Below are positions 20,406 to 32,231 of a stretch of 64,000 nt of DNA, in pieces (within the stretch, counting starts at the first letter, position 1; each line of letters begins with the position of its first letter). The DNA is taken from the NCBI GenBank assembly GCA_951848785.1, contig CATOUR010000053.1, positions 3,302,001 through 3,366,000 on the forward strand, written 5' to 3'. The translations under genes and the position numbers were made by a program. This DNA is from Callosobruchus maculatus. Its lineage: Eukaryota > Arthropoda > Insecta > Coleoptera > Chrysomelidae. Below the pieces are notes generated by a model. It did no database searches. It was not told where the DNA came from and saw only the letters and a program-made list of their open reading frames with translations.

Positions 20406-20834
20406 CAGATTTACAGAAATACTGATCAACTGCGGGTCTCAGGCTGTTCGGCCGACGTCGACACGCTCCGCCGAGCCCGCCACTCACGATCCAATATCGC
20501 AGAAAGATTTTGTTTAATGCGACAGGATTGAACGCAGATTTTGATCGTGTATTTCCGCCGTTCGAGCAAGTCGGTGCGATTTGACTGCAGACATAAATCA
20601 GTCTCATGCGATACAGGCCATTTTTTAGAATTTACTGGCAAATCTTATGTTTTCTAGCATTCAGGGTTGGGTCAATCTTTTTAATAGACCGTGTATTGAG
20701 ATTTGAACGTAGGTACAACTCGACAAGAATAGCTAGAGACGTGAGAAATATGAAATAAGGAACGCCCCTCGATGCGCAGTGGACAACGAACAAATTTGAC
20801 AACGGTACACTCCGGGCAAAATCACGTATGGTGA
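20406..20834. other. non-coding stretch
   Basis: No gene seen. Several frames stay open for 60-85 codons on both strands around 20,350-20,640, but none shows a motif. Confidence 0.35.
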
Positions 20835-21453
20835 ATGGGTGATATGGGTTTTATAGGAAATGCCTATTTAAAATTTAAGTCTGGCACTAAGTCGGGGGAT
20901 TATCACAGCGAAATGGATTATAACAATTATAAAAAATGGCTTCAAGAAAAATGTATTCCAAATATACCAGCAAACAGTGTATTGGTTGTAGATAACGCGC
21001 CTTATCATAATGTTGAAGTGAACAAATTTCCTACTATGGCAACTAGGAAAAATAGAATGAAAGGGTGATTAAGACAGCGCAATATTCCATTTTCAGAAGA
21101 CATGTTAAAAGCTATTCACCTATAGGGTTCAATAAACATGCATAAACCCAGATACAAAGCCTATGGAATAGATAAAATTATGACTGAAGCAGGTCATTTT
21201 GTCTTACGATTTCCACCGTATCACCCCGACAAAAATCCAATTGAATTAGTATGGGCGTCCCTAAAGCAAAATGTGGCAGAAAGAATCGTGGATTTCAAAC
21301 ACTATTACTATTTTACTGAAAAAAGAACCATTTCTGGATGTGATTGTGGAGGATCTAATAATAAACTTGCATGAAGACAGTGACAGTGAATTTCAGATTC
21401 GGATTCGGAAAGTGATTCAGAGTGAAAGTGAACTTTTAGAACTGACATTTTAA
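20835..21453 (+). pseudogene. IS630/Tc1-type transposase relic (DDE_3)
   Basis: The frame starting at 20,835 has SGDYHSEMDYNNYKKWLQEK and SVLVVDNAPYHNV, the second catalytic Asp region of DDE_3 transposases. TGA at 21,066 and TAG at about 21,123 interrupt it. The same frame then continues with KAYGIDKIMTEAGHFVLRFP and PYHPDKNPIELVWASLKQNV, where NPIELVW carries the last acidic residue. After about 21,300 the reading moves to another frame, ending in an acidic Ser-rich tail (EDSDSEF...) at 21,453. Such enzymes cut and paste DNA at TA sites. The N-terminal DNA-binding part and TIRs are missing, so it is dead. Confidence 0.8.
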
Positions 21454-22635
21454 TGCTGCCTAATAAGTAATTATTTATTATTTGTCATTAACATTGAGGA
21501 CCTCTCTTAAGAAAGCATATCTTTTCCCATGTTTAACTGTTTACTTAGAGTGTACGCGTACACTGTGTTCCTATTTCTTTTCCGCCGAATCCGTTCTCAC
21601 TCTTTCGTGCGCGCAACCGGCGAAATTCTCAAGTCTCTTCCTATATTTGTCGAGTCGTACAACTTGAACGCTGGAAAACAAAACATTTGCTGGTGAGACG
21701 TTTTTTTGAGCTTTCTTCGACTCATACAAACAACAAGATGAGTATATGTGGAAAATTAAATTGTCAGCTTAACATGATAAAAATGCTATGGATATTTTGA
21801 TTGCAATATTACAAGCAGTAAAAAGTTAGAAAAATGAGGGCTATGTAAAAAAAATTGATAATATTAGAACATCCCACAAAAAGGAATTAAAAGTAGTCAT
21901 AATTTCATCAGGTCAGAAATTTATAGTAGCTGCAATTCGTTCATGTAGGGTTATTGATTACCATTGATTAAAATATGTTAATCAATGCTATTACCGTGTC
22001 TTGTTTTTTGAATAATAGGCGTTACTGCTGACAGCAATTCAGCATAAGTATTCATCTGTTCCTAGGTAATTTCTTTAATACTTCGGATATAATTTCAAAT
22101 TTTCTAATACATTTACATGCGCTCCTATCAGTAACCTCATTTTACACCACCACCTGTTGTTGATATGTTTTTCTCTGTTTCTTTGTTAAACAAAGCGCAA
22201 GAGCCTCTAGAAGTATGTTTTCATCCAACATCTTCACAAATTGAAATTAAAACTCGTCAGGGCCGCCACATCACAAGTTTGGTCCCAGGACCAGATTCTG
22301 GCCACGGGCCCCCAATACCATAGCTGTCTCAAGTGATGAGGCAGTGACCTTCGAATTGGCAACGAGATGGTTATGCCAATTGCCAATACCATGTTGAAAA
22401 ACTATTCATTTCCTCTCTCCACACAAAACGTCATTTGTACTTGCTTTCAAGTTTCAGTGATTGAATTGTCTAAATTTTTACTGAACTATCTTTTTCATCC
22501 TTCATTTTCTCAAATAAATATAAGAAACTGTAACTGAAAATTGGAAACACTAGTATTCACGTACGTTAAGTAGTTATTGGTTATGGGATTTTGTTATTTT
22601 CTCGTCTTGGAATAGTACGAATTGCACATAGAAGC
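21454..22635. other. non-coding stretch
   Basis: No gene recognised. It contains one micro-palindrome (21,962-21,987). The remainder is AT-rich. Confidence 0.4.
21962..21987. repeat. micro-palindrome copy 2
   Basis: 26 bp: CATTGATTAAAATATGTTAATCAATG, palindromic ends as in the other copies. The flanking 7-mers TGATTAC and CTATTAC agree at five of seven positions, an older or chance duplication. Confidence 0.55.
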
Positions 22636-22639
22636 ATAG

Positions 22640-23890
22640 GCGTGAATGAATGATAAGGACCAGAGGCTATCCAGCACGGAATGTGGCTGGTGCATAGGCC
22701 ACACGATGGGCCCTTTTGCGCCTCTATCCGCGCTAGTTCGTAAGACCTGCCCTTTTAGCAAAGGCAAGTACATTCTTAGGTCCTATCCGTTTTATCTCTA
22801 TTGGTTCCAAGGTTCTTGAGCCCAGCATAGTCTGCCTGTGATAACCCAGGGTTTCACAGCGACACAGGATGTGTGCCGAGGATTCTTCCTCTTCATCTCA
22901 CCACGTGCACGTTGGGTCGTTGACCACCCTCATCACAAACAAGTGACGCCTGAAGGTATTGTGACCCGTTAATAAGCCTACTAGCAATCTCAAGTTACTC
23001 CTTTCCAGAGAGAGACAAAATCGTCCTATTCTCTCTGCAGGCCCTGCTAATAGGTCCCGAGCCTGACGGAGATGACCAGAGATGTTGTTCCATCTCAGAG
23101 AGTGTTGATTCTGGATCCACTCTCCAGTTGTTTTCCTAATCAAGTTTGCAGACAGTCCTAAGGCTGGTTCCGGGCCCACAAAACTGTTTCCGGATCCCAT
23201 CCTGGCCAGATGATCCGCCATTTCATTACCCTTTACCCCAGCGTGCCCAGGTACCCACATCAGTGATACCTTGTGTTTAGCTGAGATGTCGTCAAGAACC
23301 CTTCTGCAATCCAGGACCAGTCCCGACGTTATTTTCCAAGCACTCAGTGCTTTGATGGCTGCCTGACTGTCAGAGCAGATAGTAATCCGCCTCCTAGACC
23401 CGTCAATTTCCCGAATACGATTTAAACAGGCAAGTATCGCATAGACCTCAGCCTGGAATACTGTGGTGTGCCCCCCAAGAGGGAATGAAAGTCTTGTATG
23501 GGGTCCGTAGACTCCCGAGCCCGAGCCCTCTCTAGCGAGTGAACCGTCTGTGTACCAGACCTGTCCTCCTCCTTCGATGCTAGACTCTGCTAGAATCGTC
23601 GAATGTCCTTTGCCTGGATTCATAAACGTCCAGCTACCCTGACTCCAGAGACGGAACCCAGTTTTTCTAGCTTCCCCTTGGATTACCAGATCCAAAGGAG
23701 GAAGATTCAATAGTGTTTCAATGGCACTCAAAGGTGTTGTGCGCACTGCACTGGTTATACTAAGACATGCCAAACGTTGAACCTTATTAAGTTTGGCTCT
23801 TGTTGCCTCCATCTTTATACAGGTCCAACACACTATGGAGCCATATATTAGTGACGGTCTGACTATTGTAGTGTAGAGCCAGTGCACCAC
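22640..23890 (-). pseudogene. RNase H-type LINE ORF2, C-terminal part
   Basis: A 330-codon minus-strand frame starts inside the RT thumb (LYTTIVRPSLIYGSIVCW, KLNKVQRLACLSITSAVRTT). It then has a complete RNase H domain: VWYTDGSLAREGSGSGVYG (D), TVFQAEVYAILACL (E), ITICSDSQAAIKAL (D) and LMWVPGHAGVKGNEMADHLA (H, D). The end (LLVGLLTGHNTFRRHLFVM) meets a TGA at 22,898, where related proteins carry a cysteine. The frame carries on beyond as DEEEESSAHILCRCETL, so a single nonsense change truncates the zinc-knuckle tail. This is an R1/LOA/I-group element, 5' truncated. RNase H would degrade the RNA template during cDNA synthesis. Confidence 0.88.
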
Positions 23891-23934
23891 TTTTGGGCTC
23901 AGGCCCCAGCTACTACCGACAACTCTTCTGTAAG

Positions 23935-24104
23935 CATAGGCGTAGTTAAGTCCCTGAATCTAGGGGGGCTTAAGTCCCTGGATCTGGGGGGCTCTAGATA
24001 CAATAAACTTAACAGAACGTATTATTTTTGGACTTTTGGGGGGGCTAATTTCATTCTTGGGGGGGCTAAGCCCACCCGAGCCCCCACCTAACTACGCCTA
24101 TGTA
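23935..24104. mobile_element. 170-bp G-rich MITE
   Basis: GCATAGGCGTAGTTAAGTCC at the left and its inverse CTAACTACGCCTATG at the right, with GGGGGGCTTAAG and GGGGGGGCTAAGCCCACCC blocks inside. No clear target duplication. Confidence 0.6.
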
Positions 24105-24519
24105 TAGAAGCTGTATTCAGAGAAATTAATAATCACTCAATTCTTAAGAGTAGCTGACAGAAAATAATGATTGACTATGTTTTATAATCAACACATTCAA
24201 TCAGTGATGTTCAAATTTTATAGACTGATTGGAAAAGAGAGTCTCTGTGTGCAACTTGACTGAAGGGTTTAATTGAAGCAGCACTTGAAAGAATATAGAA
24301 TGTGTATTAGCATTGATTAACGTATTATATAGGGTATTAGGTGAAAAACCAGAACAAAAAATAATTGCTACAAAAATGAAGTTGCTTCATTATAGTTTAT
24401 TCACAATTCATTATAGTTATTTCTAATAAAGTTACTCAGGAAAGAATTAGATTATTAACAAAACAAATGAAGTAAAATATGAACTTCGTTTTGTTAAATA
24501 ACATACACATAGACTTGCC
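24105..24519. other. non-coding stretch
   Basis: No gene seen. It contains micro-palindrome copy 3 (24,311-24,333). Confidence 0.4.
24311..24333. repeat. micro-palindrome copy 3 (half unit), 7-bp duplication
   Basis: CATTGATTAACGTATTATAT then AGG, 23 bp, between perfect 7-bp repeats GTATTAG (24,304-24,310 and 24,334-24,340). The left half matches the other copies; the right half is not palindromic. Confidence 0.55.
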
Positions 24520-24850
24520 GAGAATATAATTAGAAAAATATTCTGAAATCACTCTTAATCCAATATGATGGACCTTAAAAGTTTTTTATGCTTTCCTATA
24601 GTATCGGTCTTAAACGAAAGGTTCGCCGAGAATGAAAATGCATGTTAATAACTAAAAAGTAAAAAATAAATTAAGTGATAATCTTTTTTAAAAAAGGTTT
24701 TATGTAAATGCTCTAAAAAGAAGAAAATATAATTTTCCTTTAAAATTTCAACTATCAACTTATATAGAACTTATGTAATCATAAAAGCTTGTCGCGAGGT
24801 TTGCGTAAGTACCTATAAATATTTAATTAAACTGGAATTTTTACTAAGGT
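24520..24850. repeat. dispersed repeat, copy 2
   Basis: Matches 14,110-14,420: GCCGAGAAT, GTTAATAACTAAAAAGTAAA, GCTCTAAAAAGAA and CATAAAAGCTTGTCGCG appear in the same order. It is preceded by a diverged relative of the 122-bp satellite, as at 14.1 kb. Confidence 0.6.
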
Positions 24851-25425
24851 TAGTTTTTACTAAGGTTTAGGCCCAGACCGGGCCCCTACGGGGCCCGGGC
24901 CCGGGGCAACAGTACCCAGTTGCCCCCCCCCCTTGTGGCGACTCTGAAACTCGTACTTCAAAACCGCCACGGGTGTGTTTCTATTCGTGTGTGTTCTTCT
25001 TCGAATTTCGGCAAAATTTGTGCTGCAATTGCATTCAACAAAATCGTACTGCGGTATTGAATCGTGAGTCACGCACTTAGCGTACAGCCTGACAAGTGTA
25101 ACAAGAGCCGTGAGAAATATGAAATAGACAAGGATGGCAGGAGACGAGAGAATATGAAATAACGTGTGCGTGTAAGACAGCGGCGAAATTCCCAAGTCTC
25201 TTCCCAAGTAGCAATTTAACGTTGTGGCGACGTGTTTGAAAAAGTTGCGCAACTACACATAAGTTGTGTTGCCGACGCCAACACAACGTTGTAACAACCC
25301 TATTTTGCACCAATTTGGTCAATCATTTCTGGGGCTGTCACGACGTTTAACTTTTAACTGGCGGCTTTAAGTTCCTAGTTTCCTAAACATTGCTGATTTT
25401 ACTTTCAAACGCCTACACACCTGCG
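24851..25425. other. non-coding stretch
   Basis: A GC-rich patch (GGGCCCGGGCCCGGGG, about 24,880-24,906) and AACGTTGT-type words near 25,215-25,295. No gene recognised. Confidence 0.35.
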
Positions 25426-25459
25426 CCAGGCACGTATTTAGGGGGTTATAAAATGCCGT

Positions 25460-25496
25460 CATTGATTAACGTATTTAGTAAATGTGTTAATCAATG
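25460..25496. repeat. micro-palindrome copy 4, perfect flanking repeats
   Basis: 37 bp, CATTGATTAACG ... TGTTAATCAATG, between direct repeats ATGCCGT (25,453-25,459 and 25,497-25,503; the match extends to 8 bp, ATGCCGTC). Confidence 0.75.
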
Positions 25497-25563
25497 ATGC
25501 CGTCTAAAAAATGGAATCCACAAATTTGCACCGCCCCCCCCCCCCCGCAAATTTAAGGATTTA

Positions 25564-26098
25564 GGGCCGGTTGTACAATGCAAGCTTAAGCTTCGGCTTA
25601 AGGTAAGCCGACGTTAAACCACATCAGTTGCAAAACGCCCGTTGTACAATGCTGGCTTAGCCCCCACTCCAAGCTTAACACGAGCATACGTAAGCCGAAG
25701 CTCAACGCGAGCTTAGCTGAGGTTTAAACCTAACCTAATACAAATGACATGATGTGTCAAGGAGGAACCTTCAAATTGCTTTTCACTCTATTAGGTCATA
25801 TTTTTTGAAAGATTGTGTGTCTAGTTTAACAAAGAGAGCAAATAAAATAACAGAGAGAGAAACGGCCATTGTCCGAATTTGGCACAAACTGTCATAAGTG
25901 CCTAACCAAAAAAAGGTAATTTTTCAGATCATTATGTTAGTACGTATTGCTTCATTGATGCCAACTGTAGTGAATTTCATTATCAACCAGGTTTAATTAA
26001 GCCGACGATTGTACAACGGATGTCGACTTTCAGCCTGAGCTTAGCTAAGCGTAGGCTTAACAAAGCTTGTGTTAAACCCGCATTTGTACAACCGGCCC
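25564..26098. mobile_element. Harbinger-type MITE, 535 bp
   Basis: TIRs GGGCCGGTTGTACAA and TTGTACAACCGGCCC, perfect over 15 bp, flanked by TTA on both sides, the 3-bp TWA target of PIF/Harbinger elements. The subterminal zones repeat AAGCTTA, GGCTTA and TTAAGC words. No coding frame. Confidence 0.75.
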
Positions 26099-26214
26099 TT
26101 AAGGTGGCAACTCTAATCTGGACCCCCCCCCCCCCGAAAAGTCAATCAAGTGACACCCATAATCTGGACCCCCCCCCCCAAAAACAAATCCTGGATACGT
26201 GCCTGACCTGCGCC

Positions 26215-28075
26215 CTCTAGTGTGGAGATAACAGTTGCAATATTGTTAAAAAGATGGTAAATCTTTTGACCAAATAATACTGCTGCCCAGAATGGGGACT
26301 TAGACAAAACCCTCTGACAACTGTGACTACCATCTTGATATTGAAATGTGTTGTTCGTTTAATCAGGCTATATCCTATAAATAAAGTTGCTACAAATTAA
26401 CGATTTGTACACTTAATTCAATAACGCATCCTAGTTTGCTGTCAAATATAGTATTACTTCATGCTAAAAAACTCGCGCGCTTCCAATCCGTTGCGAATTT
26501 CTCAGAATTCAGAAGTAAATGGATTTAAAAAAATAAATTTCGATAAAAAATATCTAACATTTACATTGACTGAAAATTAAACGAAACGGAATATTTATGA
26601 ATTGTTTCCAGAAAAATAGCATAAGACTTTATAATCATCAGTGTAATGTTAGTTTATATGCTCTTAATGGCCGACCATGTTTCGAAGGAGAATTGCATTC
26701 AAACATGGCGTAAAAATGTAATCGACATAAAACCACATAAACCCGGCTTTGAACGTCAAGTAACCAAAAATCGACTATCTTTCAATGATAGTCCTCTAGA
26801 CAACCAGATGATGTATACCCAAAATTCAACTGGCGTTGTTTGTCCGACTAAGGTTCGACTAAAAACTGACTATGTCAATTGCCATATGTCAGCTTTATCT
26901 TTCGGCATTTGGAATGGTGTTGGAATGTGCCTAGGGCTTTGGTTAACGGTAGAACGGTACCTATTCTGTTATTGTGGCTTTGGTCTCGTTCTCAGGTTTT
27001 TATTATTTTTTCTTGCTGTGCTTTCTGAGACAGTATTTTTCCACTTCAGTAATATCTGCTCCCTCTAGGTTGACTCCTCTTTCATTATCGGGGTCTTTAG
27101 GTTCTTTTTCAGAATTTGAGATCGAATTTGATTGTTGATTGAAGGAATTTAAAATGAAGTTTTGAGAACCGTCCATACAAGCTTGCGCCTAAGTAAGGTT
27201 TCACGACACAATCGTTTTTTATGCCTGTAAGGGGAGGAAATATATTATTTGAAGGCTCGTTTCATTTGTAATCTCTATATTTATGCCCTTGTTGTCATAA
27301 TGATGTTAAAATAGGTTAGTTGCAAAAAAGACTACGAGACAACGTTTTTAGATCAACTGAAAAATTACCCACGGCTCAGTTATATCATATGACGTAGGCT
27401 CTCCGTCGGCAAAACGTTTCATATGACTAGAGTTGTCACCAGTTGCCATTAAAACGTTGTTAAAACGTTATTGCAATTACCAAATTATTAACTACGTTTA
27501 GTTGGTTGGGTAAATTGTATAATGTATTCCATCTCTTTCTGAGTACAACGATATCTATATGATTCTCAACACGCCTTACAAGGCTAGTACTTTTAATCTA
27601 TCATGTCGAATGAGGCTCAAAATAAAATTCGTCGCTAATTCTGGACGCAAATTCAAGATCAATAAGGAATTAATTGAACTATTTTTATAGACACGAATAC
27701 CATCTAAATATATCTACACGTGCCTGAATTATCGAGTATTACACATCACTTGACACAACAAATGAAAATTATAGTACAAATTATAACGTTTAATTAAACG
27801 ACCATTTTTGATTTTCATGATCACGATTTTGTATCATTGAGAGCGACGCATTTTTTTAATTAAGATTTAAGATTGTATAATAATGTTATAATCGGTATAT
27901 TACGTTAAATAATAACGGTAGGTAACTTTCAGCTACCAAAAATATGTTTCAAATGAAAAAGTCTGAGCCTAGTATGTGTAACATTTTTTGAAGCCTTCTG
28001 TTAACAATTTAAATACAGATAGTGAAAAGTGTGCATTTAATTTCAACAAAAAGTATCAGGCGTTACCTGCCTTCA
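26215..28075. other. non-coding stretch with one unassigned open frame
   Basis: A 140-codon + frame lies at 26,646-27,068. It has no motif I know and a hydrophobic C-terminal third. It has no visible introns, promoter or relatives in the window, so I do not call it a gene. The rest is AT-rich. Confidence 0.35.
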
Positions 28076-28741
28076 ATTAAAAAAAATGAAGTCAAGTTGA
28101 TTGGCTCAGTACTTCCCACAGATTACATTGATCCCATTTTATTATTTTCCCGTAGCATGAAGCTATAGTCTCAAATCCCCTTGCAACCAAATCGCCGCGT
28201 TGTTGCCGCCGCCACACCCGCCCGCCAGCACAAGAAGTGTATTATGCCGCTAGGTCTTTATGTTTGCAGGTCAGGACAGCCTATTACAAATCCAACACAT
28301 TTTTTAGTTTTACTACCGCCTTCTTTCTTCTCCTCAAAATTTTAGCAGCATTATCTAGTACGACCCCACAGCATATCGCTGCCCAAATTTAGACAGACAG
28401 ACAGACCGACCCACAGGGACCGACCGACAGACAGGCAGACACACCGACGGAAATAAGTGACGTGGATCTTCGTTCTGTAGACATCATAAAATGCTCAAAA
28501 AGGGAATGTTCGGATGGACCTAAAAAAGTGTATTATGACGCTAGGTCTTTCAGTTTGCAGGTGAGGATAACCTATTATGAATATAACACATTTTTCGGTT
28601 TTACAATCCCCCACCCGCTAACCAGACCGACGGAAATGAGTGACGTGGATTTTCGGTATGTAGACATCATAAAACGTCAAAATCGAAAATTTTTGCGATC
28701 ACAATACTCCCCTCACATATCGGTCTGGAAAGTAAAAACAA
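28076..28741. repeat. repeat family X, copy 1 (short)
   Basis: From AAAAAATGAAGTCAAGTTGA and CTCAGTACTTCCCACAG through TTATTATTTTCCCGTAGC, AAATCCCCTTGCAACCAAAT and two GACGGAAAT(A/G)AGTGACGTGGAT blocks to CACATATCGGTCTGG. Same order as the other X copies, with internal deletion. No coding frame. Confidence 0.7.
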
Positions 28742-29796
28742 AAATATAAATGAAACTGACTTTTCTGCCTATCGGTTAGCCTTCTAAGCACGCAGTCTCG
28801 CGACGTTAATGAAGACTGGGAAGCAACATGCTGTGTGGGTGCTGCTGCTACATTTTTGGAAACCAGTGCACTATTGCTAAAGTAATTAGCAAATATATAC
28901 AAACGTCAGAACCGCACTAAGCATAATTTTTTGGCGTTTTGGTGGTTTCTAATTTGAATATTTTTAGAGAGGGTGTGATACTCAGCTGGCAGCTAGGATG
29001 CGACAATGTTTTGTAGTAATAAAGAGCTTTCCATTGCCTTAAAACAATATTGACCCTGGTGATATCTTGTACTTTTCAGATCTCTCGGAACATATCTTTT
29101 GAAATTAGTAGACTGTTTAATATATGCATTTATACCTGATGTTGCTTAGTTATAATGAAAATTTGATATCTCCTTGATTTTAACAATTTTAGGGAAGGGT
29201 TAGGTCAAGTCAGTTGATGCAATTTTTTTGTTAGACATACTTAATTTGGGTGACCTTTCTTCGCCTCCGATATCGATGCATTTAAGGGTCTAGGTTATAG
29301 CGCGTGAAATTGGGAATCCAAGAAAGTACGTATTCCCGTGTTAGCGAGGAGGCGTGGCCGCCTATTTATGTATGTGTTATGTATGTCTAGCATGAAGGGA
29401 GGTTAGTCCAAAAGTCCAAACGTGAGACGAAAAGATCCAAAGGTAAGGTCCAAAGGTCGCCATAAAAATTAATTTCGCATTTCGAAGCTCCTCACGTTAC
29501 CTTTTAACTTAAAGTAATGATTCAAAAAGCAAATTGAAGAAGAAAGATTGCGCTATGACAATTCGGTGGCCCTGTTTGGGTATCGTGTTTGGATGTGAAG
29601 TTACATTTGAAGAATGTACGATTTTGCACTGCGGAGATTTTTTGTACACTAAAAAACTTTTTTGAAAAAATTGTTCTGAGATGTCATTCATTGCAGGACT
29701 TAACTATCACCTTCTGAGATACTGTGTATGTAGTTTGAAAAACAAGTGAGTTCTATTCGAAATGAGAATCCCCGTTTTACACGGCAAATACATATG
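28742..29796. other. non-coding stretch
   Basis: No gene recognised. GTCCAAAAGTCCAAACG and GATCCAAAGGTAAGGTCCAAAGGTC near 29,407-29,460 form a small cluster of GTCCAAA words. Confidence 0.4.
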
Positions 29797-29797
29797 T

Positions 29798-31031
29798 ATG
29801 TTACGGTTAAAGTGTTTACTTTGGTAGTTTATATACTATCCAGCTAGTATATAAACCATCCAAATGTCTCGTTATTTTAATGGAAAATTATATTTCTACT
29901 AAAATAGCCATGAATATTGGTTGGTTTGTATACTATCCAGCTAGTTTATAAACTATACAAGATATGCCGCTAAAGTATTATACCACAAAGATATCACCCA
30001 TATTAACCAATGTTTCTGGTTAGTTTACAAACTATCCACATCATTTGGATAAAGTATGCATCTAATATCTCTAGTACTACATAATATCCAATTCGTTGGT
30101 TAGTATGTAAACTAACCAAACCTCTTGGGTTACTTTAGTTTAAAAAACAATTTTTAATCAAAAGTAAAGTTTATTTATACAACAAACAATTGCTATAGTT
30201 ACATAAAATTAAAGTAAAACAAACGGAAATACTATTTGTGTAACAAAATATTCATATAAAATAAACCTCTAGACCCTGGGCAGCTTTAATGGCATCATAG
30301 GTTTCATTCAAACGTAAAATAAACTTTCCAGATCTTTTATATTAGATTACATAAGATGATTCGGTTCTCTGTAAATCATAAGAATTAATTTCATGACAAT
30401 CAATCTTGTTATTAGTGTTAGGTCCTTGTTCGCGTATTCTCTTTATATGTTGCAGAAGTACATTATAATCACTGTTGTTCATTAATTTTGAATTTTGGTA
30501 CTTTTTCTTGTAACATTCTAGTAGTAACTTTTCAAACTGCTGTTGCTGATCCATTTTTGGTAACTAGATACCTGTTCTTAAACAAATTTTACAAGGCACG
30601 ACAGTAAACAATACCAACACGTCACACTTGCCCTTGCCATAAACATAACCTCACTTTTCTGTTAAACTGACCAAAGAAAATTGGTTAGTTTACATACTAA
30701 CCAAAGAGGATTGGTTAGTTTACATATTAACCAACGAGTTGGTTATTATGTATTACTAGAGATATTAGGTGCATACCTTATCCAAATGATGTGGATAGTT
30801 TGTAAACTGACCAGAAACACTGGTTAATATGTGTGACATCTTTGTGGTATATACTTTAGCGGCATATCTTGTATAGTTTATAAACTAGCTGGATAGTATA
30901 CAAACCAACCAATATTCGTAGCTATTTTAGTAGAAATATAATTTTCCATTAAAATAACGAGACATTTGGATAGTTTGTATACTATCCAGCTAGTATATAA
31001 ACTATCAAAGTAAACACTTTAACCGTAACAT
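29798..31031. mobile_element. TIR element family d, copy 1 (1,234 bp)
   Basis: Starts ATGTTACGGTTAAAGTGTTT and ends with its inverse, AAACACTTTAACCGTAACAT. GT flanks both sides (29,796-97; 31,032-33). About 300 bp at each end is built from TGGTTAGTTTACAAAC, GTATACTATCCAGCTAGT and related self-complementary words. The core (about 30,150-30,620) holds a short minus-strand gene remnant. Copy 2 at 52,826-55,099 has an AT duplication instead. Confidence 0.85.
30252..30554 (-). pseudogene. short ORF carried by family d
   Basis: A 70-codon frame (30,554-30,342) starts at AAAAATGG with MDQQQQFEKLLLECYKKK and contains KLMNNSDYNVLLQHIKRI. After one TAA the same frame runs 29 more codons (YKRSGKFILRLNETYDAIKA). 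The layout recalls the N-terminal domain of insect integrase-containing proteins annotated KRAB-A domain-containing protein 2-like; this is a resemblance by memory, not a search. In copy 2 (about 54,410-54,625) the start codon is lost and a TAA follows VLL. I read it as the shrunken gene of an autonomous ancestor. Confidence 0.4.
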
Positions 31032-31033
31032 GT

Positions 31034-31454
31034 ATAATAAATGTGTGTTCCCAGGCCTCTTAAGTTTTAAAACCGAAGGAAAAGTTATCTTTTACATCAG
31101 AGCCAATTTGTCCATAATATAAAACACATACTTCAAGAGACGGAAATGTTGGATGAAGAGGAGGAAATGTTAGCAGCAACTGCAGCATTGCTTGCACTGC
31201 ATAGCCATTCTACAGTGTACTAGGTTTACTCAATAAATAAGAGTAGACACGATTTGGGTGCATTTCGTGCTCACAAACCTGAAATAAATTTTTTATGAGG
31301 ATAAAAAATGTAAAATGTGAGGACGACAAAGAAGAAATTTGACGGAATATACAGCTTATTAGAAACAAAATTAATTGAAATAGCTAAATACCCATTTCAG
31401 AATGGCTATATGTCCATAGGAGATTTTTAATTGTGTTTAAGATAAGTTATTATG
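31034..31454. other. non-coding stretch
   Basis: No gene seen between family d and family m. Confidence 0.4.
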
Positions 31455-32030
31455 CAGGGTGTTCATTTGCAAACTTCCCACACCGGATTTCTCGAAAACA
31501 ACGGAGACCACTTTATACCCTCTGCCCCCAGGATCGTCCCTTAAAAAATTCAAATATTGCCCGTTATTGACCAAACAGTGATATAGGCGATTTTCAAATT
31601 CCTGACGGGCAGTATGGACGACCTTCATCAATTCATTATCGATAGCAGCCATATCCCACACCATATTTCTGTAACTGCCCATCAGGAATTTCAATATCGC
31701 CCATATTATTGTTTGGCCAAAGACGAGCAACATTTGAATATTTATTGCAATAAAAACTGATATTTTCATGTGCTTGTGTATTCTATTGAACAAGTTATGA
31801 TGCATAAGGACTCTAATTTTCTCTAAAACAAATCGACCGATTTAAAAAAAAAATCAAACGTCAAAATAAAGTACGTCAACATAACTTTAAAACAAGGATC
31901 CTGGGGGTAGGAGAGCGTACAAGGAAATGAAGTAGTTTTTGGTTAAAAGGTTGTCCCCCTTGATAAGTATTTCGACGTGTCTTTCAGTCGGCGGTTTTCG
32001 AAAAATCCAGGGTGGGAAGTTTTCAAATGA
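31455..32030. mobile_element. TIR element family m, copy 1 (about 0.58 kb)
   Basis: Left end CAGGGTGTTCATTTGCAAAC, TTCCCACACCGGATTTCTCG. The right end carries the inverse of CATTTGAAAACTTCCCACCC then TGGATTTTTCGAAAA. Subterminal CCTCTGCCCCCAGGATC matches copy 2 at 48,912-51,014. The middle contains TTCAAATTCCTGACGGGCAG once in each orientation; the same block is amplified as the 80-bp minisatellite in copy 2. The tip CAGGGTG is mariner-like but no TA flank is visible. Confidence 0.65.
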
Positions 32031-32179
32031 GAAGAAAACAGGTCTGTATTTTTTTCTACGTTAAATAACTCAAGTAGAGTCAAATATTTGTATTTAATGC
32101 AACGGGAAGCTAGTACTTTGTCACTTATTAATCGTATTATTCAATTTCAATAATTTTTCCAATCTAATTCAATTTTCTG

Positions 32180-32231
32180 ATCTACTTGCCTGTTTTCGCC
32201 TCCCCATTACTACTACTACTACTACTACTAT
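32180..32231 (+). repeat. short retroposon copy with (TAC)n tail
   Basis: CTACTTGCCTGTTTTCGCCTCCCC followed by ATTACTACTACTACTACTAC; the opposite orientation of the copy at 6.2 kb. Confidence 0.55.

Larger units (their letters stand above)
25427..26206. mobile_element. outer TIR element with poly-C/G tracts
   Basis: CAGGCACGTATTTAGG at the left and CCTGGATACGTGCCTG at the right are inverse copies, with C-runs inside (25,533-25,546; 26,125-26,138; 26,169-26,179). It contains a micro-palindrome and a Harbinger-type MITE, both of which inserted into it. Confidence 0.55.

Noticed and set aside
26646..27068. 140-codon + strand ORF as a host gene
   Set aside because: No recognisable motif, no introns, promoter or poly-A signal in sensible positions, and an odd hydrophobic end; length is within chance for this much sequence.
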